Shown piece by piece: positions 1-11,397 of a DNA stretch of 64,000 bases. Position numbers and translations under genes: made by a program. Within the stretch, counting starts at the first letter, position 1, and each line of letters begins with the position of its first letter. Source of the DNA: Maratus speciosus (lineage: Eukaryota; Arthropoda; Arachnida; Araneae; Salticidae); the NCBI GenBank assembly GCA_963932465.1, contig OZ010786.1, forward strand, positions 537,915,073 to 537,979,072, given 5' to 3'. The notes under the pieces are model-generated. The model saw only the letters and a list, made by a program, of their open reading frames with translations. It did no database searches and was not told where the DNA came from.

Positions 1-760
1 AAATCACAGAAGTAACATAACTGAGTATCGAAAATTGTCTGACTGTGTACCACAAGTAGTACATAGTGAGACAATGTATATATTTTCATAACTCATACAT
101 TTTTACACTCTATCGATAACTTCTAATCTTCTAATGAGCCTCGGGTGGACAATGGCAGACCTTGGGATACCTTCATTCAAATTTTCAGCATCTTACGTTT
201 AGTAAATTTCCCTAGCCAACGCATGCCCACACACACACAAAGCAAGAGAGAGAGAGAGAATCCTTCTTTTATTAATAAATAACTTTTTTAACATCATAAC
301 CGCATAGTAGGTACACAATAACACATGTCTCACTGTGTACCACAACTGTGTGTCTCACTGTGTACTTTCGTTACGTTGTAACACAATGGATGCCACATCT
401 GTTAGATCCATTCCATCGCTTTAAAAAGTTCATGTCGTTTTGTCAAAATAGTCTATTATTAGATATAGCTAGGTTTGGTTAAGCAAATCTATGTCATATT
501 GACGAAAATAAACTCTAAAATAGACGTTTATGTAACCTTAACCACTGTGAAATAAGGAATTATGTACTATTTTGTCGGACAAGAAACTGAAGTGCCGAAA
601 CTACATCCACGTGCTGCCTAAGATGAGGTCGTTATGTGTGTGTGCCAGCTTGAAGGACAAGTTACAAGTATATGTCAAAGGGGCTGCTGTCTCACTGTGT
701 ACTCCCCTACCCTACTCATTAAATCAATACGTCCTTAAAAGAATTTCACACAGAAAATGT
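1..760. mobile_element. Partial DNA transposon rich in GTCTCACTGTGTAC motifs
   Basis: A 14-bp phrase close to GTCTCACTGTGTAC occurs about five times: near 39 (one change), near 60 (inverted, one change), at about 329, 351 and 688. It is absent from the rest of the region. The two copies at 39-74 face each other across a short spacer. Subterminal motif clusters of this kind resemble transposase-binding sites of pogo/Tigger-like elements, and the 23.7-kb element has the same architecture with another motif. The segment also holds a short (CA)n and (AG)n tract at 228-261. No transposase could be recognised. The element probably continues left of the window; its ends are not defined. The transposon assignment is inference. 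Confidence 0.4.
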
Positions 761-1626
761 TTGTAGTGAAATATTATTACCTCGGTATAAAACTTTTTTG
801 GTTTATTTAGGTAATGTTATTTTTGATAGAATACAAAGTTTAAACCCAACACAACTGTTAATATTAAAAATTACAGCTGTAAATATTAAAAATTAATTTT
901 TCTGAAAATCAAGTATAACAAAATATATATTATACTGTCTATCTCTAACTCCAGCTTACTAAATTAACATTTTAACTCTATAAATACTTATTTTTTTTCA
1001 TAATACAGATGTGCATTTATAAAACCTATACATAAGATTAATATATAACCAAAACCTCTTTTATAAATACGATTATTACATAACATTTTCAAAGTAGTCC
1101 AGAGGCGATGGTGAACACTAATCTATACACACCATCCAATGAACACACACCAATGAACACCATGCATAAATGAGTGATGCATTGTACCATGAGAAATTTG
1201 TTATTTATTCTGCTTTTACAATATCGGTGAAAATATATATTCTTTTATAAAACGAGTGATTTGAGTTAACAGAAATCACATCAATTTATATGAACTGGTG
1301 ATGGAAAACTAAAGTATGGAGTTTTGGCTTTTGTTGAATTTCTGACACCAAGACATCTGAATTTTTTGAAGTATTATATCTATGCCTTATATAATGAATA
1401 TTTAATTGTTTTGTTACAATACGTTGTTCGCATACACATGGAAAAGCTTTGACTATGAGAAAGTAAACGTGTAGCATTAATATGATTTAATTTTTACTGG
1501 TTTTTATGAATGTAAAAGTATTTTTTACTACTACATTACATATATACTTTAAGAGATGGGTCGATGAAACCTACATAATTGATTTCGTCCAACTTCTGAA
1601 GAAGAGTACTTTGTGTAATCTTTATA
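761..1626. other. AT-rich spacer
   Basis: No gene, RNA gene or recognisable transposon end was seen. The short open frames here look like chance in AT-rich DNA. Confidence 0.5.
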
Positions 1627-2140
1627 CAGGGTCATCGAAAAATAATGCCTAGATTAAAAGAAAATCATAACATCGAAACCTTTTATGTTAAATGAATAAT
1701 TCTTTTACTACAGGATATCTGGTGAACGCAAGTTTGGTTTTAGTTTACCAGAATTTGTTTGCGTGTCTGTGTTATGCGCATATTAGTTGCGCAGTCATCA
1801 AGGTCAGTCGACGCGCCAGATTGCAGCTGCGCAGTACATGGTTTTTACTTCGAAAATGAAAGGTCCAATAACTTTGTCATGAAATAACCCGCATACCAAA
1901 TCACAGACTGTGCTTTTTGTTGCACGGTCAACATTGTACTGAGCAGCTAAAGTCTGGCGCATCGGCTGACCTTGACGACTGCGCAACTAATCCATAACAC
2001 AAACGCGCAAACGAGTTTTGATGAACTAAAACCAAACTTGCGTTCACCAGTTATCGTGTAGTGAAAGAATTACTCATTTAACATAAAAGGTTTCGATGTT
2101 ATGTTGTTTTTAATCTAGGCAATATTTTTCGATGACCCTG
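1627..2140. mobile_element. Foldback mariner-like MITE (514 bp)
   Basis: The ends CAGGGTCATCGAAAAATA and its inverse are flanked by TA (1625-1626 and 2141-2142), the Tc1/mariner target. The inverted repeats are very long for the size: about 210 bp per arm (1627-1838 and 1931-2140), diverged by substitutions and small indels, around a loop of about 90 bp. Almost the whole element could fold into one hairpin. The loop keeps a piece of transposase reading frame on the minus strand, so this is an internally deleted derivative of a mariner-type parent. Confidence 0.85.
1849..1896 (-). pseudogene. Transposase DDE fragment in MITE loop
   Basis: The minus strand reads VCGLFHDKVIGPFIFE. This resembles the segment just after the first catalytic Asp in mariner-type transposases, where a Trp-Cys-Gly stretch is followed by 'DKVIGPFFF'. 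Only this piece remains between the two inverted arms. It shows that the parent encoded a DDE/D transposase. It cannot be functional. Confidence 0.5.
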
Positions 2141-2241
2141 TATATTTGGATATATTTTTAATTTCTTCATACAATTTTAAATGTAAACTTTTCTATTGTC
2201 AATACAAACCTGTAGTAATATATGAAGAAAAAACACTTATA

Positions 2242-3034
2242 CAGGGTGATTCATAAAAGATGGGCAGAACTTTAAGGGGTTATAGTACACTTAATGACAA
2301 ATAATATTAAATGGGAGACTAAGGGTCCCAGACGTATTCCCAAGGAGATAGGGGGCATTAAAGTTTAGGGTCCGAAATTTCAAATGATTATAAAACATGG
2401 AAAAATTGGTCGATTCGTTTGCGGTTTTTGCAAAAAAATTTCTTTATGCCAGTATTTTCTTGAAATAAAATTTTAAAGTTCAATTTCAAAAAATGCCGAT
2501 AGGGGGCGCTTTAGACTTTGGAGTAACAAACAACTATTTTTTAACGTTATTTTTTGTATTTCTTTAAATGATTTCGAAAGCTTAGACTTAAACTTAAATT
2601 TTGATCTAAAAATCTGAGTCCTAACGAGTAGTTAAGTAGCGTAAACTGAAATTTGAAATTTGAAACCCTTCTCCCCCCAGAACAAAAATCAGTTATTCCC
2701 GATCTTTGTGTCGTAGATTAGGCTCTAACTACTGCCGCGTTTTGCTAAAATTATTCTTTATGTCAGTATTTTCTTGAAAATAAATTTTAAAGAAAATTTT
2801 CAAAAAATTCCGATAGAGGGCGCTTTAGACTTTGGAGTAACGAACAACTATTTTATACCGTTATTTTTTGTGTCTCATTAAATGCTTTCAAAAGCTTAGA
2901 CTTAAATTTTCAGCCCAAAATCTGAATCGTTAGACGTGGTTAAGTTTCTGGGGAGAGGGGTTTGAAATTTCTACTCCTGAGCACAGTTCAGTTTACCATG
3001 TCCACACATTGTGTGCTGTGATACGAGGTAAAAA
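2242..3034. repeat. Left long terminal inverted repeat
   Basis: Inverted partner of 4414-5216. The arm contains a diverged direct duplication with a period of about 314 bp: the blocks around 2442-2620 and 2756-2935 both carry CTTTATG(C/T)CAGTATTTTCTTG, an (A/G)GGGCGCTTTAGACTTTGG block and a run ending in TTATTTTTTGT. The arms have therefore grown by internal duplication. No reading frame was seen. Confidence 0.9.
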
Positions 3035-3081
3035 GACACAAATTAGGATTATGTTACCAAAGCATATTTATTAACATGTAA

Positions 3082-4170
3082 TTACAATAAATGTTCAAAA
3101 TTGTGACCACCAGAGGTTATGCACGCAGAACAACGGCGAAGAATGGAACGGCGAACATTCGCGAAAACATCAGGCTTTTCGAGCACTTACCCTACAGCGG
3201 CGGAAAGTCTGGCGACCAGTTCCTCAGGGGATTCAATGGGTGTCTCATACACAAGAGCCTTCAATCGTCCCCAAAAAAAGAAATCGAGGGGTGAAAGATC
3301 TGGCGAGCGAGCAGGCCAAGCAACAGGACCACCTCGACCAATCCATCTGTTCGGAAATGTGATGTCCAGATAGTTGCGGACGTCTCGTACGTAATGGGCT
3401 GGCGCTCCATCGTGCTGGAACCACATGACCCGCCGGATGCGTGGAGGAACAACGTTTAACAGGTCTGGCAGCACATGTTGCAGAAATGTGAGGTATGTTT
3501 TACCGTTGAGGCGTTCAGGAAGAAGGTACGGTCCGATTAGGTGGTCTCCGAGGATTCCTGCCCAAACATTGATGGAAAAGCGTCTCTGATGAGCATGTGG
3601 ATACGTAGCATGTGGATTGACATCCGCCCATACATGTGCATTGTGTGTGTTAAATGTACCTTCACGTGTGAAGGTACATTCATCGGTGAAAAGCACAGTT
3701 CGTCCAAAATGTGGATTTAGCGCGTTCTGCTGCAGAAACCAGCGGGCGAATTCAATACGATTTGGATAATCCCCTGGAGACAGTTTCTGGACTCGTTGCA
3801 CATGAAACGGGAGCAAATGTTCATCCTTCAGTACCCTCCAAGTCATGGACTGTGAGGTATCCACCTGCCTAGCCACTGTTCGTGTACTTGTACTTGGCTG
3901 CGCCGCTACTACATCCAGAATGGCTTCTGCAACAACTACTGATTCGTCCTTTTTTGCACGACCTGCATTCGACCGGGAAGCGAGAAATGATCCCGTCTCA
4001 CACAACTGTCTGTGCAAGCGCTCGAAAGTTTTGCGGTTAGGCAACCGCCTGTTGGGAAATCGCTCTCCGTACATTCGTTGTGCCTCTGCACCATTTCCAT
4101 CTGCCGCTCCGTAAATTAAATGCATCTCAGCATTTTCCTTATTTGTGAAGGGCACCATCTTCCGATTCAT
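3082..4170 (-). pseudogene. DUF4817-type mariner transposase, one premature stop
   Basis: Cut-and-paste DDE/D transposase of the element at 2242-5216. It starts at ATG 4168-4170. The first ~60 residues look like the DUF4817/HTH region of arthropod mariner relatives ('LIYGAADGNGAEAQRMYGER'). The catalytic core follows: Asp in LFTDECTF, Asp in WFQHDGAPAH, and a third Asp in SPDLSPLDFFFWG. There are 41 residues between the second and third Asp, so DD41D, with a WARGPVAWPARSP-like Trp-Pro run before it. A TAA at 3187-3189 (codon 328) interrupts the frame, but it stays open for 34 more codons to TAA at 3082-3084. That tail has the family's usual ending (RRSILRRCSACI...GGHFE-like). The full length would be about 362 residues. 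A truncated 327-residue product is possible but probably inactive. Confidence 0.9.
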
Positions 4171-4413
4171 TACTACAGCGACTTACAACTTGACTCACCG
4201 TTCAGTGGTTTTTATGCCTGAATCTTGTCGAAATTTTGCATACGTGTTCTTCTTCTTCCCCATTTGACATTTGCATAATTTCTGTTTCCTTCTTCACCCG
4301 GTGACTAGCGTCAGGAATGGAGCTTTAACGTTTGCATGAGCGACGTTTCCAACTGTGCCAGTGCCTTTATGAGTGAATTCCGACTATGCAGTCCTTGACG
4401 AAAGTTGTATTTT

Positions 4414-5216
4414 TGCCTCGTATCACAGCACAGAATCGTTGGGCATGGTTAAGTAGTGCAAACTGAACTATGTTCAGAAGTTGAAATTTGAACCCCCTCC
4501 CCTCGCTACTGAACCACGCTCAGCGATTCAGATTTTGAGCTGAAAATTTAAGTTTAAGTCTAAGCTTTAGAAAGCATTTAATGAGACACAAAAAATAACG
4601 GTATAAAATAGTTTTTCGTTACTCCAAAGTCTAAAGCGCTCTCTATCGGAATTTTTTGAAAATTTTCTTTAAAATTTATTTTCAAGAAAATACTGACATA
4701 AAGAATAATTTTAGCAAAACGCGGCAGTAGTTAGAGCCTAATCTACGACACAAAGATCGGGAATATCTGATTTTTGTTCTGGGGGAGAAGGGTTTCAAAT
4801 TTCAAATTTCAGTTTATGCTACTTAACTACTCGTTAGGACTCAGATTTTTAGATCAAAATTTAAGTTTAAGTCTAAGCTTTCGAAATCCTTTAAAGAAAT
4901 ACAAAAAATAACGTTAAAAAATAGTTGTTTGTTACTCCAAAGTCTAAAGCGCCCCCTATCGGCATTTTTTGAAATTGAACTTTAAAATTTTATTTCAAGA
5001 AAATACTGGCATAAAGAAAATTTTTTGCAAAAACCGCAAACGAATCGACCAATTTTTCCATGTTTTATAATCATTTGAAATTTCGGACCCTAAACTTTAA
5101 TGCCCCCTATCTCCTTGGGAATATGTCTGGGACCCTTAGTCTCCTATTTAATATTATTTGTCTTTAAGTGTACTATAACCCCTTAAAGTTCTGCCCATCT
5201 TTTATGAATCACCCTG
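4414..5216. repeat. Right long terminal inverted repeat
   Basis: Inverted partner of 2242-3034 with the same two internal sub-repeats in reverse order. The inner edge, near 4414-4440, holds the complement of GTGCTGTGATACGAGG, also found at the inner edge of the left arm. The transposase start lies about 250 bp inside it. Confidence 0.9.
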
Positions 5217-7551
5217 TATATGAAAAGTAAAATTTCTATATATCTTTACTCTCGGAATACACTCTAGACTTTTAATATAATAGATAAAATTTAAATTTTA
5301 TACAAACTCGTTACCAAGGAAGCATTTATTTTTAAACTATGTATATTATATCAATGCGTTCTCACTTCTGTGTCATTTCTATTCATGAAAACAAAAACTT
5401 ATAATACATTCATTTACTATTTATCTTTTAAAGGTAAAAAATGATATATATATTGAAAAAGAAAGTATCAATTTGAATGTATTGCTGATTCCCAATTCTC
5501 TTAACATATTAAACATTTATTTCAACTATGGACTGCATAAAACCTGTCCTTGAAATGTTTCTATAAAGAAAATTTATAAATATATATAAATAAAATATAT
5601 ACATTATCTCAAAAAATCAATAACGAAGCCTGGTTTGCTTCAACGCCTCAAATTGCGTATAAATACCCTTTTCTGATCCAATGACACTTGAAAATAATCT
5701 CTTTGTATGGATAAATAACACTGAATGTCCTGTATACGTGCCCTGTGTCACCTTTTGCGATTTCCCCAAAGGCTATAATGTACTGGAATCTCTACTTCCA
5801 TCTGCTGAAATCGAATTCTCCCCCAAAATAAAAGAAATTGATGAAGTCGCTTAAAAATTTCATTCCCTGCATTGTTTCATATTACATTTTGCTACAATTT
5901 GATTCAAAAAGGAAAATTAAATATTAAAGAAATACTATTGTTAAAAAACAGAAAACACGACATAAGTGATTCTAGGAGTTTTCAGAAAGAATACTTTTTT
6001 CTTTGGTGTGCTGCATAAAAGTATTTTATCTGTACACCCATTGCTAAGAACCTAAAAGTGGCTTAAGGTAGTTATTTTTTTTTTTTTTGAAACAACAAAC
6101 AATTTGATGCCTATGTATATTATTAAAAATCTATTTTTCTAAATTGTGTGGTAAATATAAAAGGAAATAAAACAGTAAGATGAATGTAATATAGAAATCT
6201 TTAAAAAAATGCAATTTAACAAATTACAACGACCATTTGGAAAATGATTTTTTCAAGGACTAAAATTTATGACATAAATAATCGCACGGAGTTTATCATA
6301 CATTACGTACTCCATGAATTACATTTTTCGGTACTGTAAATTTTTAAACTTCTACGGAGCTGGTCATTTCTTACGTATGCCATGGATTAAACAATAATAT
6401 TCCTGGACCAATTTTAAATGAAATTTCATTCTTAATCTTTTAAACATCCTACAATATTACTTTTTACAACGTCGTACAGAAAAAAATGTTTTTTTAATTG
6501 CAATTTGTTTGAAAGCTGTATCTCAATTTGTTTCTGAGTTAATTTTTTTTTGTAATTTTTATTACTTTTTTATCATAGTGGCAACATAACTATCCATCTC
6601 TGTTGAAAGTAAAGGGAAAATACAAATTATTGTATAGACCAATCAGAAAACAAATAAAATGCGGATTCAACCAATAAAACGCTTTAGATATGTTTTTGAT
6701 TTTCTACCTTGAGCGAGGACAATAGCCATTTTTCCAAATGGTTAAAAAGAAAAAAAAAGAATTTCTAATGAGAAATTTTGTACAATTTCTGAATTAAAAT
6801 ATTTGACTGCCCTCAATATAATAAAATAAAATCAACAACCCCCTTTTAGGTATAATAATAGTTATAATATTTAGACTAAATACATTTTCTTCGTTTTTTT
6901 TTTTTTTCATATTCTTAGTCCCATAAAAGTAACATTTTGACAAATAACTAAGAGTTAAACTAAAAATGTAGGTATATATATATATATGTAGTATTGTTGA
7001 TATTAGTGAAAGTCGTGGAATGAATCGATATAGGCAGTGGAATGAAAATTATGGAAGTTTCTCCATTATGAAATAATGAGTCAGATTAGACCTTCAAGCT
7101 TTTATTAATAGAACAACATCAAAAACTATTCACCACATTTCCTTGAATACGTTCCGGGCTTAAGATGTAAATAGCTTCATCGTTATGATCGTAAGTAAAT
7201 TAGAATACAATGTCCAATAAACTACCAGTCAGGAAGCTGTTAGCAGGTGCAAAATCGAACAAATTCTGAGGAAAAACTTCATGCATTAGTTTTTTGTCAT
7301 AGGGCGTATAAACACAAAACCATGGCCTCGTGCACGCTCTGGCCAATGAGTGAATTTAGGGTACGCATAAACCCTACGTCAAGTCCAATGCGAGTGATTT
7401 TGTAAAGAGTCCCCTTAATTTGGGAGCGGAGGAATTTTGAAGTAAAAAATTCCCCAGTGCGTGAAAGAATCTCGAAATAAAATAAGTAAAAAGAAATGGC
7501 TCTTTTAAAAACATTTGAATTCACATTAAAAAAGAGAAAATAATGATATAA
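5217..7551. other. AT-rich spacer
   Basis: Mostly low-complexity AT-rich DNA with T-runs (for example near 6079 and 6893) and a short (TA)n near 6974. Apart from the small open frame at 5681-5854 nothing recognisable was seen. Confidence 0.5.
5681..5854 (+). CDS. Unidentified 57-residue open frame
   Basis: An ATG at 5681 opens a 57-codon frame ending at TAA 5852-5854, with an in-frame stop 21 bp upstream. The product would contain 'CPVYVPCVTFCDFPKGYNV' and a charged tail. Local base composition is clearly less AT-rich than the flanks, which is why it is listed. No family is recognised, and no splice sites or promoter stand out. It could be a decayed exon, a transposon remnant or chance. Confidence 0.15.
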   Translation: MTLENNLFVWINNTECPVYVPCVTFCDFPKGYNVLESLLPSAEIEFSPKIKEIDEVA

Positions 7552-9234
7552 TCTATACTAATAAAATAACAAATCGCTCGGTGTGTGCCTGTGTGCGATG
7601 GCTAGCGAAAACTACTGCACATAGAAGTCGAAAAATTTAGATGGGAATAGTCCAAGACAGGTCCTGATGAACCTGAGGCTCAGGCTTTTAATTCTTTAAT
7701 GGCCGGGGATCTTGGGCCCCTTTATGTATTTATGCACTAAATTGTTAATAACTTGCTCCCTTTTCATCCAATCTTCCTCGTTTTGGGGGACCTATCACCT
7801 TTTCGTGATTATCGCCTATCTACATGTCAGTTAAGACCCTGGCCCCTTGAACTTTTTGTGCAAATAAATTGTTAATAAATTGCTTCATTTTAATCCGATC
7901 TTCATTTTTGGTATCCCTTTTCCATTTAGTTATTCTCACGTTTTAACATTCCAGTTAAGACCCTGCGTAGGGCCGGTCCAAGGCCCCTTGGAAATTTTAT
8001 GCGCCAATCATTTTCAAACCCCTATTTTTCTCATTTTCTCAGTGCATAATTTCAAAGTTGAGTCTTAGACTCTTCTTCCCAGACCAATACCCTCATATTT
8101 TTATTGAGCCCCTAGGGCCCTTTTTTGAACAGGGCCCTTTTTGTGCATTTCTTTAAAATATCTTTTTAACGAATAATTCAAATTATTCCCTATGCTTAAT
8201 TTTGACTAATTGAAGATCTAAAGAGTTAAATACTAAGACATTTTAACATGTTTTTATGTTAGGGCCTTGTTTCTAACTATCAGTTAGCCCGTTTTGGGAC
8301 ACTATTATTGCTCCCTTAAAAATGGTTCGATTAAGAAGCTTTTTTTTCCCCTAAGAACTTCTTAGGCCATTTAGCTATTACATGAGTGACCAGAAAACAT
8401 TCTCAGGCTTCAGCTATTACCGATTTTGAATGTTAATCGCTTTCTTGGGGCCCTTGGTGCAGCTTCTTTAAAAATGATCCGAATTGCTTGCAATTTTCTT
8501 TAACATAGTTGTAGCGTCCTCCGATTACTTTAAAATCTACTAAAAATATATTTATGCCTAACTACATTCCAGCTATGTCCCTGTCCCCTGGGGGCCCGGT
8601 ACAGGGCCCCTTGAAGTTTTTTAACCATACATTGTTAATAAATCGCCCCCTCTTAATCCGATCTTCATTTTTGGAACCATTTTTACAATTACTTATTCTC
8701 ACGTTTCTACATTCCAGTTAAGACCCTGGGGCCCTATATGGTCACGTAGGGCCCAGCCACTTGAACTTTTTGTATCCATGCTTTTTGTATTCACAACCTA
8801 ATTTTCCCACCTCCTCAATGCATAATTTTTAAGTTGCGTATTGGACTTTTCTTCCAGGACCAACACCCTGGTATTTTTATTGGGGCCCTAGGGCCTTTGT
8901 TGAAGCAGTTATCCAATTTATTGTGTATTTCTTTAAATTATTATTCTAACGAAAAATTCATACCCTGTGCTTAGTATTGACTAATTATAGTTCTAAATCT
9001 TTAAATACTAAGACATTGTAACATGTCTCCATGTTAGGGCCTTATTTAACTATCAGTTGTCCCCTTTTTTAACAACTACTTTTTATGTCAGCCAGCTACT
9101 ACATGAAAAAAAAAAAAAAAAAAAAAAAAAAAAACAGACTTTAGCTACCACCAATTTTGGATAATAATCGCCTTTTGGGGGCGCTTGGCGCAGCTTCTTT
9201 AAAAATGATCGGAATTGCTTGCAATTTTCTTTAA

Positions 9235-9450
9235 CACTAGAACGCCCGATGGAGTCGTTTCGACTCCAAATGCTCCTAAAACACCCATATCTCTGAGAAA
9301 TTTTGATTTTTTTTTCACCGCTTCCTTGACTTTTATTATTTTTATAATCTCTATTTATTCTGAAATTTATAAATTATTTGCACATTTAATAAATTGATAA
9401 TGAGGCATTCATTACCCCTAGAACGCCCAAAGGAGTCGAATCGACTCCAA
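9235..9450. repeat. piggyBac left-end duplicated motif and palindromes
   Basis: CTAGAACGCCC occurs at 9237 and again at 9418. Each copy is followed within 5 bp by a palindrome of the form GGAGTCG(N)nCGACTCC. The right end mirrors this with GGGCGTTCTAG twice (about 11612 and 11636) and a GGAGTGGAAGCGACTCC palindrome at 11590. The pairing of a terminal and an internal copy at both ends suggests repeated transposase-binding sites. That function is inference. Confidence 0.7.
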
Positions 9451-9733
9451 AGTAAGATTTGTAAAATGCTTTCATTATTTTTGTGTAACATGACCTTGGG
9501 ATTCATAATATTTTTATCTGTTATCAGGAAAGTAAATGTTTTTGCTCTTCTTTTCTCTACGCCCCTTTTGTTGAGAAAAATGGTTAGTTCCATGCACCTG
9601 CTGAAATGATTGCGTACTGCTTGCGAAATTCTTTGTATCATTCGAATTGAATTTTTGTTTCAATTTTTATCAGTCTTGTGTTTCATCATAGCTAAGCAAC
9701 TCCGTTTTTCCTTTTTATTAGAAATAAAACATA

Positions 9734-11397
9734 ATGTCACGGAAAAATATTCTAACACCGGACGAAATAACTGCTCTATTACGAGAGCTTTCAGATAATG
9801 AATCTGAAGGTGGTGAGTTATCAGAAAATGAAAACGAAATTCAAGAAATTGGTATTGGAAATAATTCTTCATCAGATTCCGATACAAATGAAGATGCACT
9901 AATTATTGCATCTGAAAGAGATGGAATTCATGTCGCTCCAGATGGCACACAATGGAAAATTTGTGCAAATAAGAAAGTTTCTGGAAGATATCCGAAGCAA
10001 AATATCATGTGTCAGACTACTGGACCAACTATTTATGCTAAGAAATTCGTGAAATCTGAAAGCGTTTTGAGTGCATGGCTGTTATTTGTAGATAAAAAAA
10101 ATGCTGGAACAAATACAAAGATGCACAGAAACAGAGGCAAGACGTGTTCTTGAAACCGATAACTGGACAGTTACGTTAGACGAGCTGTATGCCTTTATTG
10201 GAATTTTGTATGCCCGAGGTGCATGTGGTGCAAATGGAATTGATATTCATTCTTTGTGGTCAAACTCATGGGGTTTGAATTTTTGCACTGAAACTATGGG
10301 AAGAAATAGGTTTTGTGAAATTTTACGCTTTTTGAGATTCGATTTGAAATCTACCAGATCTATACGCTTAAAAACAGATAAATTTGGAATGATATCTGAT
10401 ATATGGAATAGATACACTGAAAACTGTATTGCATGTTTCAAGCCTGGTGAAAATATAACATAGATGAACAGTTATTTCCAAGCAAAACGCGTTGTCCTTT
10501 CACGCAATTCATACCTTCAAAACCGGATAAATACGGACAAAAGTTTTGGCTTGCAGTAGACCTCCGCACAAAGTACTTACTGAATGCGTTCCCTTATTTA
10601 GGCAAATGTGAAGAACGGCCTTCAGATCAAACTTTATCAGAATGTGTAGTTATGCGATTGATGCAGCCATTTCTAAACAAAGGCACTAACGTCACGGTTG
10701 ATAATTATTTCACGTCACTGCGTTTGGCTGAACAACTGAAAAAGAAAGGTACTAGTTAGTAGGCACTATGAGAAAAACTAGGAGAGAAATTCCAAAAACT
10801 TTGAAAGATTCGAAAGATAAATTATACGAAACAAAATTTCTAAAACACGAAGAAACCGGTACTACTCTAACCGTGTATCAAGGAAAGAGAAAGAAAAATG
10901 TTATTATTCTTAGCATTCTCCACCCATTCATTGATATTGAAAACAACGAAAAGAAAACCCCAGAAACTGTTAGATTTTATAATGAAACTAAGTGTGGTGT
11001 TGACGTTATTGATCAAATGGCTAGGAAATATTCAGTGAAGGCGCCCTCCAGAAGATGGCCTGTGCATACTTTTTACAATCTCTTAGATTTAGCAGCAATA
11101 AATGCCTGGATCATTTATAAAGAAGTTACCGGAGAAACAAAAATAAGCAGACAAGCATTTATTCAGTTATTAGCAGATGAATTGCGTCAAAATTATACAT
11201 CTGCTAAAAATAAACCAACAGGAAAAAGACTCGCTGATACATCATCTGAAACAAAATCCCTAAATAGAAGAAAATGCGAAGTAAAACTATGAAAAGGCAA
11301 CATGACTTTCAATGATTGCATAACATGCAAGAAAATGGTTTGTGGAAAATGCTTGGCCAAAACTGACTACACTTGCAAAAACTGTATTTCAGATTGA
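9734..11397 (+). pseudogene. piggyBac transposase, three frameshifts and a stop
   Basis: The start MSRKNILTPDEITALL at 9734 leads into an acidic N-terminus (residues ~15-60, rich in Glu/Asp/Ser). The DDE_Tnp_1_7-type core follows: Asp of the 'IDEQL' motif at 10463, Asp of 'VTVDNYFTS' at 10700, and Asp of 'CGVDVIDQM' at 11002, all still encoded. A C-terminal Cys-rich finger (CxxC...CGKC...CKNC) ends at TGA 11395-11397. Breaks: an extra A in the A-run near 10092-10100; one base lost at about 10460, just before the first catalytic Asp; one base lost near 10754; and TGA at 11290-11292, where the family usually has Cys at the start of the finger. The decay is light, so the source was active fairly recently. 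Confidence 0.92.

Larger units (their letters stand above)
2242..5216 (-). mobile_element. Tc1/mariner-superfamily element with ~800-bp TIRs
   Basis: A 2975-bp element bounded by TA dinucleotides (2240-2241 and 5217-5218). The ends start CAGGGTGATTCATAAAAGAT. The inverted repeats run 2242-3034 and 4414-5216, far longer than the tens of bases usual in mariners, and enclose a single transposase gene read from the minus strand. The outer ~35 bp and the transposase leader are shared with the MITEs at 17.6-18.1 and 57.1-57.7 kb, which lack the rest of the long arms. The arms are well matched and the transposase has one stop, so the copy is younger than most others here. Confidence 0.92.

Noticed and set aside
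3091..4114. Plus-strand open frames at 3091-3294, 3119-3373 and 3845-4114
   Set aside because: They lie antisense to the mariner-type transposase at 3082-4170, whose motifs are on the minus strand.
6228..6748. Possible ~520-bp MITE with ACCATTTGGAAAA ends
   Set aside because: Only about 15 bp match in inverted orientation, and no target duplication or empty site was found.
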